Origin: Adiantum capillus-veneris
Taxonomy: Eukaryota > Streptophyta > Polypodiopsida > Polypodiales > Pteridaceae
Reading direction: 5' to 3'
Assembly (NCBI GenBank): GCA_014529385.2
Contig: CM043969.1
Location: 11,610,148-11,674,147, forward strand
Length of the DNA stretch: 64,000 nucleotides
The notes under the pieces were generated by a model. That model made no database searches and had not been told where the DNA came from. It saw only the letters and a program-made list of their open reading frames with translations. The position numbers and the translations under genes are program-made. Positions 55,705 to 64,000 of this stretch are shown one piece after another (position 1 is the first letter of the stretch; the number at the start of each line of letters is the position of its first letter).

Positions 55705-57270
55705 CTAGAGATGTTCACCCCAATTGTCTACTAGCTTTCGATGAGCATCACATGCCCCTAGATAGCTAAGCCATTCTGCAGTAGATCTTTCCTTGTTTAT
55801 CCTAGCTCTCACATTTGCTCGATATCGTCGTCTCTTATATGACCTTTGTTTCTTGTTAAGGTTTTGATTTTGGTAAATGTTTGAACTCGACTCGCCTGAT
55901 AGGTCTTCGCTTGTATCTTCTTCACTCTCATATAAATTACCATAGATGGTCGTACTACTTGGCTCACTCGATGTTTCCTCAGGTTCCGAATCCATTTCTC
56001 CCTGAGATTCCATTTTTGATGTGTATTGGCCTGAAGCCTTTGAGGAATCATCGGTTTCACTCTCAGATAGGTGTGCCTCTTTCTTATCATCGGATGTTAC
56101 ATGCGCTACACCTAACATGTTTACTGGTGCAATGTGTGGTATCTCTTCCCCATCTGGTGTTACCCAGGTTGTTCCTCTAGCTCCCCATGTATCTGTAGTT
56201 GCCGCTAGGTGCACCCAATCGACATTGTCTGACTCAGCCATTCCGGGTAGGATATCCATATAAGGAGAGTTCTCCCCAATATCTGTGTCTTCGTTACACG
56301 TGTAACAATACTGTAATGGAGCTGAGTGAATTGTTGTGTCTGATCGATTATCAATGATGAATTTATTTCCTAGAGGATGCGTTCGACCACTTAAAAGATC
56401 AACTCGAATGACAGAGTCTTGGAACTGTAAGTAGACGTGGTTTTTGGACGAGTCATGCACCATTTTTGCTTCCCTCATGAATGGATGCCCTAAGATCATC
56501 TCAAATGACATAGGATGCTTGGAAAAATCCATAACAATGAAAGTCTGCCTTACCTTGTATCCCAAGACCTTGATTCTGAGATCCTTTAGCATTCCAATAG
56601 GCGTAACAATAGATCCATTAGCCATTTTTACCACTACGCTTGTGGCTTCAAGGTGAGGTCGCCCCATAGACTCCCAACAACTCTTTGTCACCACGCTGAC
56701 TCCCGCACCACCGTCAAGGACCCCCTTTACAGTTAATCCTTTAGTAGTGATTGGTAGAGTAACATTAGATTCATCACCTTCAAAGCATTGCCCCAACTTG
56801 TTAACGGGTACTTCAATTACAGATTCATGTCCCGCTAGGTCAGATGGTGGTGCTAAATGTTCCTCATCATTCATTACTGATTCAGGTTTGTTCATATGTG
56901 CAAACTGTGGTAATCCGGCCTGTAATTCTCCATTGAGGAAGGCTCGAAGAGCTGAGACTAGCTCGGGGTCTTTATATAGTTTGGACATGATGGTGGTTCT
57001 AACTTCTAAAGACATGAAATCCATCAATTTGGCAACATTTAATGGCATCTTGTGGGACGTAGGAACGTGACAAAAGAATGGTGAAGATGGAATCTCCACT
57101 TCCTCAAGGGGGTCGGGCATTCCCTCACCAAACATTCTCTCTAGTAGGAAAGGTGTGTGTCCGCTTTCAGATGTCCTACCCTCACTCTCTTCCCGAATGA
57201 TACTGGGTATAGCTAACGGCCTGTAGTTCTTGTGAGGTTGAACTTGTGTGGGAAACACTGTGTTCGACAT
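55705..57270 (-). CDS. E4 protease region (521 residues)
   Basis: Adjacent to and in frame with 57582-57271, separated by one TAG. The N-terminal part is of unknown fold (MPLNVAKLMDFMSLEVRTTI). The retropepsin domain lies at residues about 165-300: VKGVLDGGAGVSVVTKSCW (DGGA active site, typical of Tat-like elements), KMANGSIVTPIGMLKDLRIK, and the flap end MILGHPFMREAKMVHD. The C-terminal part is Ser/Glu-rich, then basic (KKQRSYKRRRYRANVRARI). It would cleave the gag-pol polyprotein in particles. Confidence 0.8.
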   Translation of the reverse strand: MSNTVFPTQVQPHKNYRPLAIPSIIREESEGRTSESGHTPFLLERMFGEGMPDPLEEVEIPSSPFFCHVPTSHKMPLNVAKLMDFMSLEVRTTIMSKLYKDPELVSALRAFLNGELQAGLPQFAHMNKPESVMNDEEHLAPPSDLAGHESVIEVPVNKLGQCFEGDESNVTLPITTKGLTVKGVLDGGAGVSVVTKSCWESMGRPHLEATSVVVKMANGSIVTPIGMLKDLRIKVLGYKVRQTFIVMDFSKHPMSFEMILGHPFMREAKMVHDSSKNHVYLQFQDSVIRVDLLSGRTHPLGNKFIIDNRSDTTIHSAPLQYCYTCNEDTDIGENSPYMDILPGMAESDNVDWVHLAATTDTWGARGTTWVTPDGEEIPHIAPVNMLGVAHVTSDDKKEAHLSESETDDSSKASGQYTSKMESQGEMDSEPEETSSEPSSTTIYGNLYESEEDTSEDLSGESSSNIYQNQNLNKKQRSYKRRRYRANVRARINKERSTAEWLSYLGACDAHRKLVDNWGEHL

Positions 57271-57582
57271 CTAGATATGTTTGAGTTCAGGTTCTAATGT
57301 TCGTTGAGTTTCTTCCACCAAACCCCTCAGTTGTTGGACTTGTTCAATTTCCACTGTTGGGTTTGGATAGGTTCCAATCTTTCTCTTGCAATCCTCATTT
57401 TTTGTCTCTCGTGGCTTATCTTGGGGGTTTGCAAATGGGTGGTTTAACTTTGAATACTCTTTTGGTGTTCGTCGTAATTCCCTCTCGTGATCCTCCTCAT
57501 TGGCTTTTTCCTTTGTAGTAACAGTTTTGGTCTCCGTGGTCTCTATCGAATCTGAGTCATCCTCAGGGTCATTCATATACAC
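57271..57582 (-). CDS. E4 gag-protease spacer frame
   Basis: 103 codons, highly charged (TETKTVTTKEKANEEDHERE), same frame as the protease ORF. Probably a polyprotein linker; no domain recognised. Confidence 0.45.
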   Translation of the reverse strand: MYMNDPEDDSDSIETTETKTVTTKEKANEEDHERELRRTPKEYSKLNHPFANPQDKPRETKNEDCKRKIGTYPNPTVEIEQVQQLRGLVEETQRTLEPELKHI

Positions 57583-57599
57583 GGGATCCTCTCATGTCC

Positions 57600-58274
57600 C
57601 TATGTTAGTCTTTGAACTAGGTTTTGAGCTAGAAGTATAAGGGATTTCTTTCTTCGTGTTTTCTTCTTTCTCGCTCGGCCAATGGATGCAGCATCTCTCT
57701 CTTCAAGGATGTAATTTTGCTTTTGGAGCATCGACCGTGTGAGTACATTCACTGGTGCTATGTTTATAGTTGGTGGTGTCCCATCAACAATCTCTATTAT
57801 GTTCAATGGTGTGATTTTTGGTGCGTTTGGATTGTTAGGACACTGTGCGATCAAATGATCTATGCCACAACGATTACAAGTGAGTATTGGCATTGCCAAT
57901 GCACTCCCTTGACTTGTTTGCATTAGTGCGGCATTCTTTTGCATTCTAATGGGGCACTCAGCTACTCGATGTGGTCCACCACATTCGTAGCACTGAAGAG
58001 GTGGTCTCCTGGCAAAACTATTAATGTTTTGGCCTCTTGCTGCTAGCGCAGAAGCTTCATATACCGGTTTGATTTGTCCCCAATGGTCTTCCATATAGTA
58101 CATGGGACACTCCTCAAGCATGTCGACTCCATAGGTGATACTAGAGTCTATGTCCTCTTCGCAATCTACATAAGTACTAGATGACTCGCAACCTATTTGG
58201 TTCATAGGTGTAACTCTTGGATGAGGGGGTTGCGGTCCTAGCACTGGAGGTGGCAACGGTGTGGTTTGGACCAC
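57600..58274 (-). CDS. E4 nucleocapsid-like region with short zinc knuckles
   Basis: Same frame as the gag ORF upstream, from which it is separated by two TGA codons (58350 and about 58277). It has two knuckles of the form Cys-x2-Cys-x3-His-x4-Cys (CYECGGPHRVAEC and CNRCGIDHLIAQC), one residue shorter than the usual CCHC. The end is basic (RARKKKTRRKKSLI). Likely the RNA-binding part of gag. Confidence 0.7.
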   Translation of the reverse strand: MVQTTPLPPPVLGPQPPHPRVTPMNQIGCESSSTYVDCEEDIDSSITYGVDMLEECPMYYMEDHWGQIKPVYEASALAARGQNINSFARRPPLQCYECGGPHRVAECPIRMQKNAALMQTSQGSALAMPILTCNRCGIDHLIAQCPNNPNAPKITPLNIIEIVDGTPPTINIAPVNVLTRSMLQKQNYILEERDAASIGRARKKKTRRKKSLILLAQNLVQRLT

Positions 58275-58349
58275 ATTTTGGGCTCAAGGGACCATGTGCT
58301 GTAATGGCAACTGTTGCTCCATGGGTGGGGTAGGCATCAATGCAGGAAC

Positions 58350-59372
58350 TCAAGGTGAGTCTGCCCAAGCTATAGGCGGTCTATTTTCCATGATGCGTTT
58401 AAGCATTAGGCAATCCTTCGCTTGATGGCCATACCTACCACACGCGTTACAAGTCCCGTTAAACTTTACTCTGAAATTAGGGCATTCACTCGTAGTATGT
58501 GGGCCCAAGCAGATTGAGAACCATTGCTGCTCCCTTCTTGGATACATATGAGTGTTTTGTGGAGCACAATTACCCCTAAGGCTTTCTTGGATGGCCTTGG
58601 TGAGATCTGCCAAAGTCATCTCAGATATCGTTTGCTCTTTCACGATTGGCTTTATCTTCATTGGCTCATGCCCTGATGCTTGCGAGCTACTAGACTTCGG
58701 CTCGGCAGATACTCTTTCTCCTGCAATCATTAAATTATCCTCCAATTGGATTGCATTCATGGTGACTGCTTCCCAAGTAGTGATACCTCTAATGACTAGG
58801 CCATTATAAATACTTTCATGTCGTAGTCCCCTAATGAATCTATCGAGCAATTGGTTGTTGTTGAATCGCTCATTTGGATTGCATCGAGAATTCAAATTCT
58901 TTAGGCGACTAATGAAGTCTCTCACGGATTCACCTTCTTCTCGTTGGGCTTTCTGGAGCTGAGAGGCTACACCCCAAAGTACTCCCTCTCGTATGTATTC
59001 TTTTAAGAACAGTCTCCTAAGAGTAGAGTAGATCGTTTTCTCTTCTACTCTTAAGGTTCTATACCAATCTCCAGCCTTTCCGCTTAGGGTCAAACTCAAA
59101 GCCTTACACTTATGTAGCTCATTGTGCTCTTCCAAGGAATCGCACACATGTTCAAAGACTTCCATATGCTTTCTAGCATCTCCGTCTCCACTGAATTTAT
59201 GTGTGAGCTTAGCTACCTGAACTGCTTTGCTCCTAGGCTCTCTATCAGGTGTACTACGCATGTTTTCCGCAATAGAGCGACCGATAGTTTGCGCAAATGC
59301 TGCCAAATCTCCTATTTGAGCAGGTATAATGGGTGTATGGGCCTTGGCATACGCGCGGCTCTTGGGTCCCAT
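58350..59372 (-). CDS. E4 gag capsid and knuckle (340 residues)
   Basis: ATG start (MGPKSRAYAKA) inside the end of the previous frame. Retrotransposon gag domain: HKFSGDGDARKHMEVFEHVC, SLTLSGKAGDWYRTL, LFLKEYIREG, REEGESVRDFISRLKNLNSR and DRFIRGLRHESIY. It is followed by a degenerate knuckle (ICLGPHTTSEC) and a canonical one (CNACGRYGHQAKDC). It overlaps the upstream frame by 61 nt in the -1 phase. Confidence 0.85.
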   Translation of the reverse strand: MGPKSRAYAKAHTPIIPAQIGDLAAFAQTIGRSIAENMRSTPDREPRSKAVQVAKLTHKFSGDGDARKHMEVFEHVCDSLEEHNELHKCKALSLTLSGKAGDWYRTLRVEEKTIYSTLRRLFLKEYIREGVLWGVASQLQKAQREEGESVRDFISRLKNLNSRCNPNERFNNNQLLDRFIRGLRHESIYNGLVIRGITTWEAVTMNAIQLEDNLMIAGERVSAEPKSSSSQASGHEPMKIKPIVKEQTISEMTLADLTKAIQESLRGNCAPQNTHMYPRREQQWFSICLGPHTTSECPNFRVKFNGTCNACGRYGHQAKDCLMLKRIMENRPPIAWADSP

Positions 59373-60850
59373 ATTTCGTATGGTGGTGTACCAGACGGTG
59401 GTCCAAATTTTACAGGCGTGGCCCTAGGCATAGGGGATGCCTGATATGGCATGTTATTATTAAATGGCATGGCTCCCCTTGTATAAGAGCTTGGATAATG
59501 CCATTGTGGATTGTAAGCTCTTGGAATAATCGGAGGTGTAGGAGCTACATGAGGCTGAGGTACGATAGGTGCACATGATTGATACATACATGTAGGTATA
59601 GTTGGGGGCACTGTGCTACTAGGCATCGGCGCAATGTTAACAAATGAACTCCATGGTGTACTTCTTGTCATGCTCACCACTGGGATATGCATGGTAGCCG
59701 TAGTGTCATTAAGAGAAAGATGAGCTAGATCTGGGAAGGTAAAGCTGCCACTTGTGGGCTCAGATTGTACTGAGGCTCCTGGCGAAACAACATATGGAGG
59801 ATCAATGGGGCTCACTGAGGGAGTCTCCATTTGTGATAGGGTTGGTTGGTTGGCCTTTCCCGTATCCAAGAATCTCATTAGGCCTGTTGAAGGCATGTTG
59901 ATCCCTGTGTTCTGTCTTTCTAACTCGACAATCCTATGGAGGACATCACAGACTTTCTGTTGTTGCTCATCTATGCTAGTAGCACCCAATGTGGATTGTA
60001 GAACATCTAACCAACCCACATGATAGGTGTGTCCTGTGTACCGATCAGTTAAAGCTTCTGCTTGTAGGTCATACTCCCAATTTTCGTTTAGGAATATCCC
60101 ATCTAGGCCTAGCGTGCTGGAGGTTTCCCTCGAAGTGGAAGCATTATTGCTCCCCATCGCTTGCCTCTCCGTGAGTGCTACCTTGGGAGCACTCGGTTGC
60201 TCGGTTGGCATGATTGTTGTCATAGGAGCCTTTGCTTTCAGGGCTTGACTTTGTTCTAGCCTTCGTAGGTTCTCAATTTCCCTCTCCCTTGTTGCTTGCA
60301 TATAGCGTTCGATCTCTTGTACTTTGGCAAGACTCCTACCATCGGGTAGTAAAACCTCAGAGGGAGATAGTCCTAAAGGATCAGGAGGTGCAGTGGATGG
60401 AACATTCACATGCACACTCTCAAGAAGCATAGGGTCTATTTTAGGCATGAATGACGAATTTACTTCCCCACTCCCTTCATTTATTTCATTAACCGCATGT
60501 TCGGAGCGAGTAGCTCTACTAAGGGTCTCTTTTAAGCAGCTAAACACGTTGGACCCGGGCCGTGGGTCCATGGCATGCATGTCTTGACTTGAACTATCAG
60601 GGTTTGGTATAGGATACCCCTCCATGACTTTGTAGTCAGAGGAAGAATCACTAGACGCGATATGAGGATCTTGGGTCGCACTACCTTGAGTCCCAACCGA
60701 AGGTCCAGAACCTAGGGTGGAGGAATAATGGGTGCCCGCGTAAATGGAGGCACTACCAATATGCTCGTGCTCTAACACTCGTCCAGAGCGTAGGTTCATA
60801 TGACTTGGATCCCCTAGAAGTGTCAGTGAGTGCCCGTGAAGGCTGCTCAC
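59312..60850 (-). CDS. E4 N-terminal gag-region ORF (512 residues)
   Basis: Intact frame from an ATG (MSSLHGHSLTLLGDPSHMN) with the MNLRSGRVL motif often seen at the start of plant gypsy polyproteins. The rest is Ser/Pro/Thr-rich, with a helix near residue 180 (KVQEIERYMQATREREIENL) and no capsid or enzyme motif. It lies 1 kb after the PBS. Role unknown; it probably forms an N-terminal extension of gag reached with a -1 shift or reinitiation. Confidence 0.65.
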   Translation of the reverse strand: MSSLHGHSLTLLGDPSHMNLRSGRVLEHEHIGSASIYAGTHYSSTLGSGPSVGTQGSATQDPHIASSDSSSDYKVMEGYPIPNPDSSSQDMHAMDPRPGSNVFSCLKETLSRATRSEHAVNEINEGSGEVNSSFMPKIDPMLLESVHVNVPSTAPPDPLGLSPSEVLLPDGRSLAKVQEIERYMQATREREIENLRRLEQSQALKAKAPMTTIMPTEQPSAPKVALTERQAMGSNNASTSRETSSTLGLDGIFLNENWEYDLQAEALTDRYTGHTYHVGWLDVLQSTLGATSIDEQQQKVCDVLHRIVELERQNTGINMPSTGLMRFLDTGKANQPTLSQMETPSVSPIDPPYVVSPGASVQSEPTSGSFTFPDLAHLSLNDTTATMHIPVVSMTRSTPWSSFVNIAPMPSSTVPPTIPTCMYQSCAPIVPQPHVAPTPPIIPRAYNPQWHYPSSYTRGAMPFNNNMPYQASPMPRATPVKFGPPSGTPPYEIWDPRAARMPRPIHPLYLLK

Positions 60851-61865
60851 CTAGTAATTTTGGGTGTTTTGCAACCCAAGTCTTTTCTTATTTATTTATT
60901 TTTTGATTTTTGGGTCCTTTTTTTTTGACCCAGCTATAGAATAGAATGTATGATAGCTCAAAACTAGCATCTCGATCAGAGGGACATGCCGTGCTTTACA
61001 GCCCTCCGTTTGGTCACTTTATGCCCTCGGAATCCCTAAAACCGTCAATTTCTAGTAGGGAACTAGGCCCAAATTAGAAAGTCTAAGGGTGCAAGTGGGA
61101 AGAGAAGGGAGGAGAGTGGAGGACTTTCCCCACATGCTCTCATTCCCTCTTGAGGGGGTAGGGTATATATATAAGAGTGAGTCTAGTATATATATAGAGG
61201 ACTGAGGCCTGAGGCTTGGGCTTGGGCTTGGGATTGGGGAAATGATCCCAATCCCGATCAAAATTTTAGTGTAGCCCCCCAATCACTCACGCTTAAATAT
61301 TTTCGGTTATTTTATTTTATTTTATTTTTTTTGAGGCCACGACCGCGCGCGGTTTAGGTGACCCTTTCTTGGCCACACACACTGTCAACACCTACCTAAC
61401 CTCTCTATCAACAACTCACAGACAGCTCACTACCTTATCTACTTACTAACAGTTTTGCTAACCACTAACTAATCTACTAACTAATCTGTTAACCACTCTG
61501 CTAACTGCTTGCTGACAGTGGGCTAACTGTACACCTACTTCCTCTCTCACTACCTTACTGTGCAAAGACTGTGTGCAGGCAAACCTTGACAGAAAACTGT
61601 GTACAGACTGTGTGCAAACAGAAATTGCTAACTGCCTACCTACTTATTCATTCACTGCGAACAAGATAACGACTACTAATTGTGCAAAGACTGTGTGCAA
61701 ACAGAAAACACAACATTATGCAGAAATCACAGAACTTGCAGACAATACAGAAATTAACAACTTGCAGAAAAATAACTCATTCCTCTTCCTCTTCCTCTTC
61801 TTTCCTACTGCAAACAACTCATAGGAGAAGCACAAAGTGCCTCTTGGGCTTAGTGCAGGGCGATT
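60851..61865 (-). other. E4 5' leader
   Basis: Noncoding, with a (TA)-rich patch near 61165-61197 and repeated words such as TGTGCAAAGACTGTGTGCA (61558-61700). Presumably holds the packaging signal; that is inference. Confidence 0.5.
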
Positions 61866-61882
61866 CCCCGGCAACGGCGCCA
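61866..61882 (-). promoter_or_regulatory. E4 primer-binding site (tRNA-Asp)
   Basis: TGGCGCCGTTGCCGGGG on the minus strand, four bases from the LTR. It is an exact complement of the plant tRNA-Asp(GUC) 3' end as I remember it. Confidence 0.85.
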
Positions 61883-61886
61883 AAAA

Positions 61887-62118
61887 TGTGCGCTCCTTGC
61901 CGCACTATCAAAGCAAGGGCCTTGCCTAACACTGTGTGCGAGCCACAGACGGCTCCAAGCACACAACTAGCTTAACTAGTAAGCTCAAAAGAGGGCAATG
62001 GTGTGTCACTCACCGCTCTATGCTCCTGCCGTGGAGGATTCCTCGCCGCGAAGAAGGAGACGCCGCTACGTTGTGCTCAACCGCTTCACCGCCGTCGTGC
62101 CGCCGCAATGCTCGATCG

Positions 62119-62211
<93 letters not shown>

Positions 62212-62533
62212 GGAGGTGAAGAAGAAGAAGATGGAGATGAAGATGGAGCAAGAGCACTCTTCTATTGCACAAATGAGAGAATAAGTGAATTTTAGGTTTA
62301 GTTGGCTTTTATATGAGCTCACCCCATTCACACTTGGGCGCCCATGCTTAGCCAACTAATCCCTTGAATGTCCCAGTTAGAGTGCGCCTCTCATCGACGA
62401 TCACTTTTACCCTTTTCCTATTGGACCGACAACCCAGTACCTGACTCTACCAAATAAATAATACAATGTCACCCGTAGGTTACAACGTCCGTCTCGTAGG
62501 TGATAGGGTGTCCGTGAGCCGTGAGGGTTAACA
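61887..62533 (-). repeat. E4 5' LTR (647 bp)
   Basis: Partner of 41510-42076. It contains (CT)n then (CA)n at about 62120-62210 and a TATA-like ATATAAAAG near 62314-62306 (minus). Confidence 0.9.
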
Positions 62534-62951
62534 CATCTACACAGTTAGCAGCACTGGTCCTCACAGAGTTAACTGCGGAGTATGCAATTGTCACCCAAGG
62601 ACTTCACTAGTAGATTACCAAGGAAAAGTTAAGACTTTGATTACCGGAGTCCTTTCTTGATCGAGGAGGAGTCTGTTGTTATTGCTCAAGGAAAGGTCAA
62701 GGTGATGAAGCTTGGACATGTATCTACACCAACAACTGCATACACGACCTTGGGAAAGCCAAAGAAGGTCTTTCAAGTGTGGGAAGAAGGGACATTTTTC
62801 ACGGTATTGTACATCCAAGGACAAGGGATCCACTTCAAACATGGACAAGGACAAAGGAGAAGGGAAAGAGGATGATAGTGACAATGACACACCAACTTTA
62901 AATGCAAAGAAAAGCTGGACCTCTGAGGGCAAGGATAGCAAATTTTTTTAG
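62534..62951 (+). pseudogene. Copia-like gag fragment
   Basis: Frames shifted against each other give IAQGKVKVMKLGHVSTPTTA and a knuckle-like SFKCGKKGHFSRYC, in which the first Cys is Ser, followed by a Lys/Asp-rich linker. This fits the nucleocapsid part of a Ty1/copia polyprotein. Nothing else of the element is present. Confidence 0.45.
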
Positions 62952-63358
62952 GAAGGAGAGGGCCTCTAGGGTGTTACTCATTGGTTTATTTTAAAGAGAA
63001 CCTTACACAACATCCAATCATAAAGCAAAATTGAAGGGTAAGATTTGAAATGTTAAAGTGAAGGGTAAATTTGTATGAAATGAAAAGCTGTTGACGGCAT
63101 GTTTATATGTTTATACTGCAAAACATCCAATCATAAATCATAAAGAAAAATTGAAGGGTAAGATTTAACATTTTAAAGTGAAGGATAAGTACGTCTGCCC
63201 AATTTTGTAAGCACGTTGAATGGAAGCAAATCATGGAAGATGCCCCCGTTGTTTTGATGCCAAAGGCAACGAGGCCAATACATGTCAGAGAGAAGGAGAT
63301 AGAGACAGAGAGAGACCCACGTCAACCGGACGGTGGTCGGGCAGCCCAAGTTTCAGCA

Positions 63359-63404
<46 letters not shown>

Positions 63405-64000
63405 TATCCTGGGTCGCTGCGGGCGTTCTGGACGCTAATGACTAGATGGGGAGGTGAAGAACGCAGTGGCCGAGTTTCTGTGTTTGACTTGCAGGGCAGG
63501 GCGTCGTTAACCTGCATACTTTTTGCCTGAATGTATGGTGCTGGGAGCCTCGTCGTGCGGAGGAGGTGTCTCTCTGGTTGTTGACATAGAGCCGCAGGCA
63601 ACGAAGGGGTGCACAGGTCGCAGTAGCGGCAGGTACAGGAGCGTGAGACCAAGGTCGTTGGAGGGGCAGGTGTGGGAGGGACAGACGAGGCGCAGGGGCC
63701 CGAGGTCGGAGCTCGCAAGAGGCGTAGGTGTAGGAGGGACATATCGGGGATAAAGGAAAAAGGTCGCAGCATGTGCACCAGCTCGAAGCCACACATATGG
63801 TTTAGCAGTTAAGTTCGCAGCGCATCCGGTCTAGAAATTAATTAATGAAACGTAAAAAGGACCCACTATGTCCTAGTGAGTTTGTATGAAATGAAAAGCT
63901 TTTGACGACATGTTGACAGTGTAAAGTGAAAAGACTTTCTACTATAGGGTGAGATTTAAAATGTGAAAGTGAAATGTCAGTCTTTAGAAAATGAAAACCT
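62952..64000. other. Noncoding region with dispersed short repeats
   Basis: Words such as AACATCCAATCATAAA and TTGAAGGGTAAGATTT recur at 63007-63050 and 63121-63170, and TTTGTATGAAATGAAAAGCT at 63070 and 63881. No convincing gene on either strand. Confidence 0.5.
63362..63402. repeat. (GA)20 microsatellite
   Basis: Uninterrupted; no LINE-B sequence is attached on either side. Confidence 0.95.

Larger units (their letters stand above)
41510..62533 (-). mobile_element. E4: giant Tat-like Ty3/gypsy element containing E5
   Basis: Minus-strand order: 5' LTR (61887-62533), tRNA-Asp PBS, 1-kb leader, gag-region frames (60850-57271), DGGA protease (57270-55705), RT/RNase H/integrase (55504-52562), a second retropepsin-like domain and WxPK-repeat tail (52561 onward, split by E5), an acidic ORF (43872-43450), PPT and 3' LTR (41510-42076). 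Without E5 and one target copy it is about 13.8 kb. The tRNA-Asp PBS, DGGA protease and large 3' region fit the Tat group. The flanking pentamers (AGGTG left, CATCT right) do not match. Confidence 0.85.

Noticed and set aside
61936-62295. Open frames with Ser-Leu and His-Thr repeats in the E4 LTR
   Set aside because: Microsatellite translation; the same segment in the 3' LTR has a different length and no conserved frame.

Overview
The window is a repeat-dense stretch of a large land-plant nuclear genome. Evidence for a plant: LTR retrotransposons primed by sequences complementary to plant tRNA-Met and tRNA-Asp 3' ends, chromodomain Ty3/gypsy integrases, a Tat-like giant gypsy element, LINEs with an APE endonuclease, RT and a zf-RVT-type tail, and long TC/GA microsatellites. 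I cannot name the species. I see no rRNA, tRNA or CRISPR, and no complete host gene. A few splice-flanked exon-like pieces (5514-5633, about 27.9-28.1 kb, 36238-36936) are the only candidate host coding sequence.

Layout. 1-7752: pieces of two LINE families. LINE-A (poly-A tail, zf-RVT end) lies at 1-1114 and 5885-6899. A near-complete but decayed LINE-B lies at 1115-5231 (minus) next to a GA tract. A diverged LTR follows at 6900-7752. 7753-20083: element E2, a short-internal-region LTR retrotransposon (minus) whose 3' LTR is split by a complete decayed chromovirus, E1 (7923-15896, minus). 20084-22490: older gypsy debris (E3). 22491-26074: noncoding sequence, a gag fragment, a (G)34 tract and an LTR end (E6). 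26075-27844: two LINE-B 3' pieces head to tail through TC tracts. 28655-32480: LINE-C (minus), interrupted by a gypsy integrase piece. 32485-34200: another LINE-A copy. 34601-36964: mostly noncoding. 36965-41509: three more LINE-B pieces, two of them joined through a TC tract.

41510-62533: element E4, a Tat-like Ty3/gypsy element on the minus strand, with 5' LTR, tRNA-Asp PBS, several gag-region reading frames, a DGGA protease, a 980-residue RT/RNase H/integrase frame, then a second retropepsin-like domain with a DTGA motif downstream of integrase, a further acidic ORF, PPT and 3' LTR. Inside that downstream frame sits E5 (44450-51621, plus), a gag-only element with 2.77-kb LTRs and perfect 5-bp target duplications. 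62534-64000: a copia-like gag scrap and noncoding sequence.

Most interesting: (1) LINE-B copies begin and end on TC microsatellites and share a 3' stem-loop, suggesting microsatellite-directed insertion; (2) the second protease-like domain after integrase in E4; (3) E5, a young gag-only element; (4) E4 lacks matching target-site duplications and the LINE it interrupts does not resume on its far side. All identifications rest on reading motifs by eye; no database search was run.
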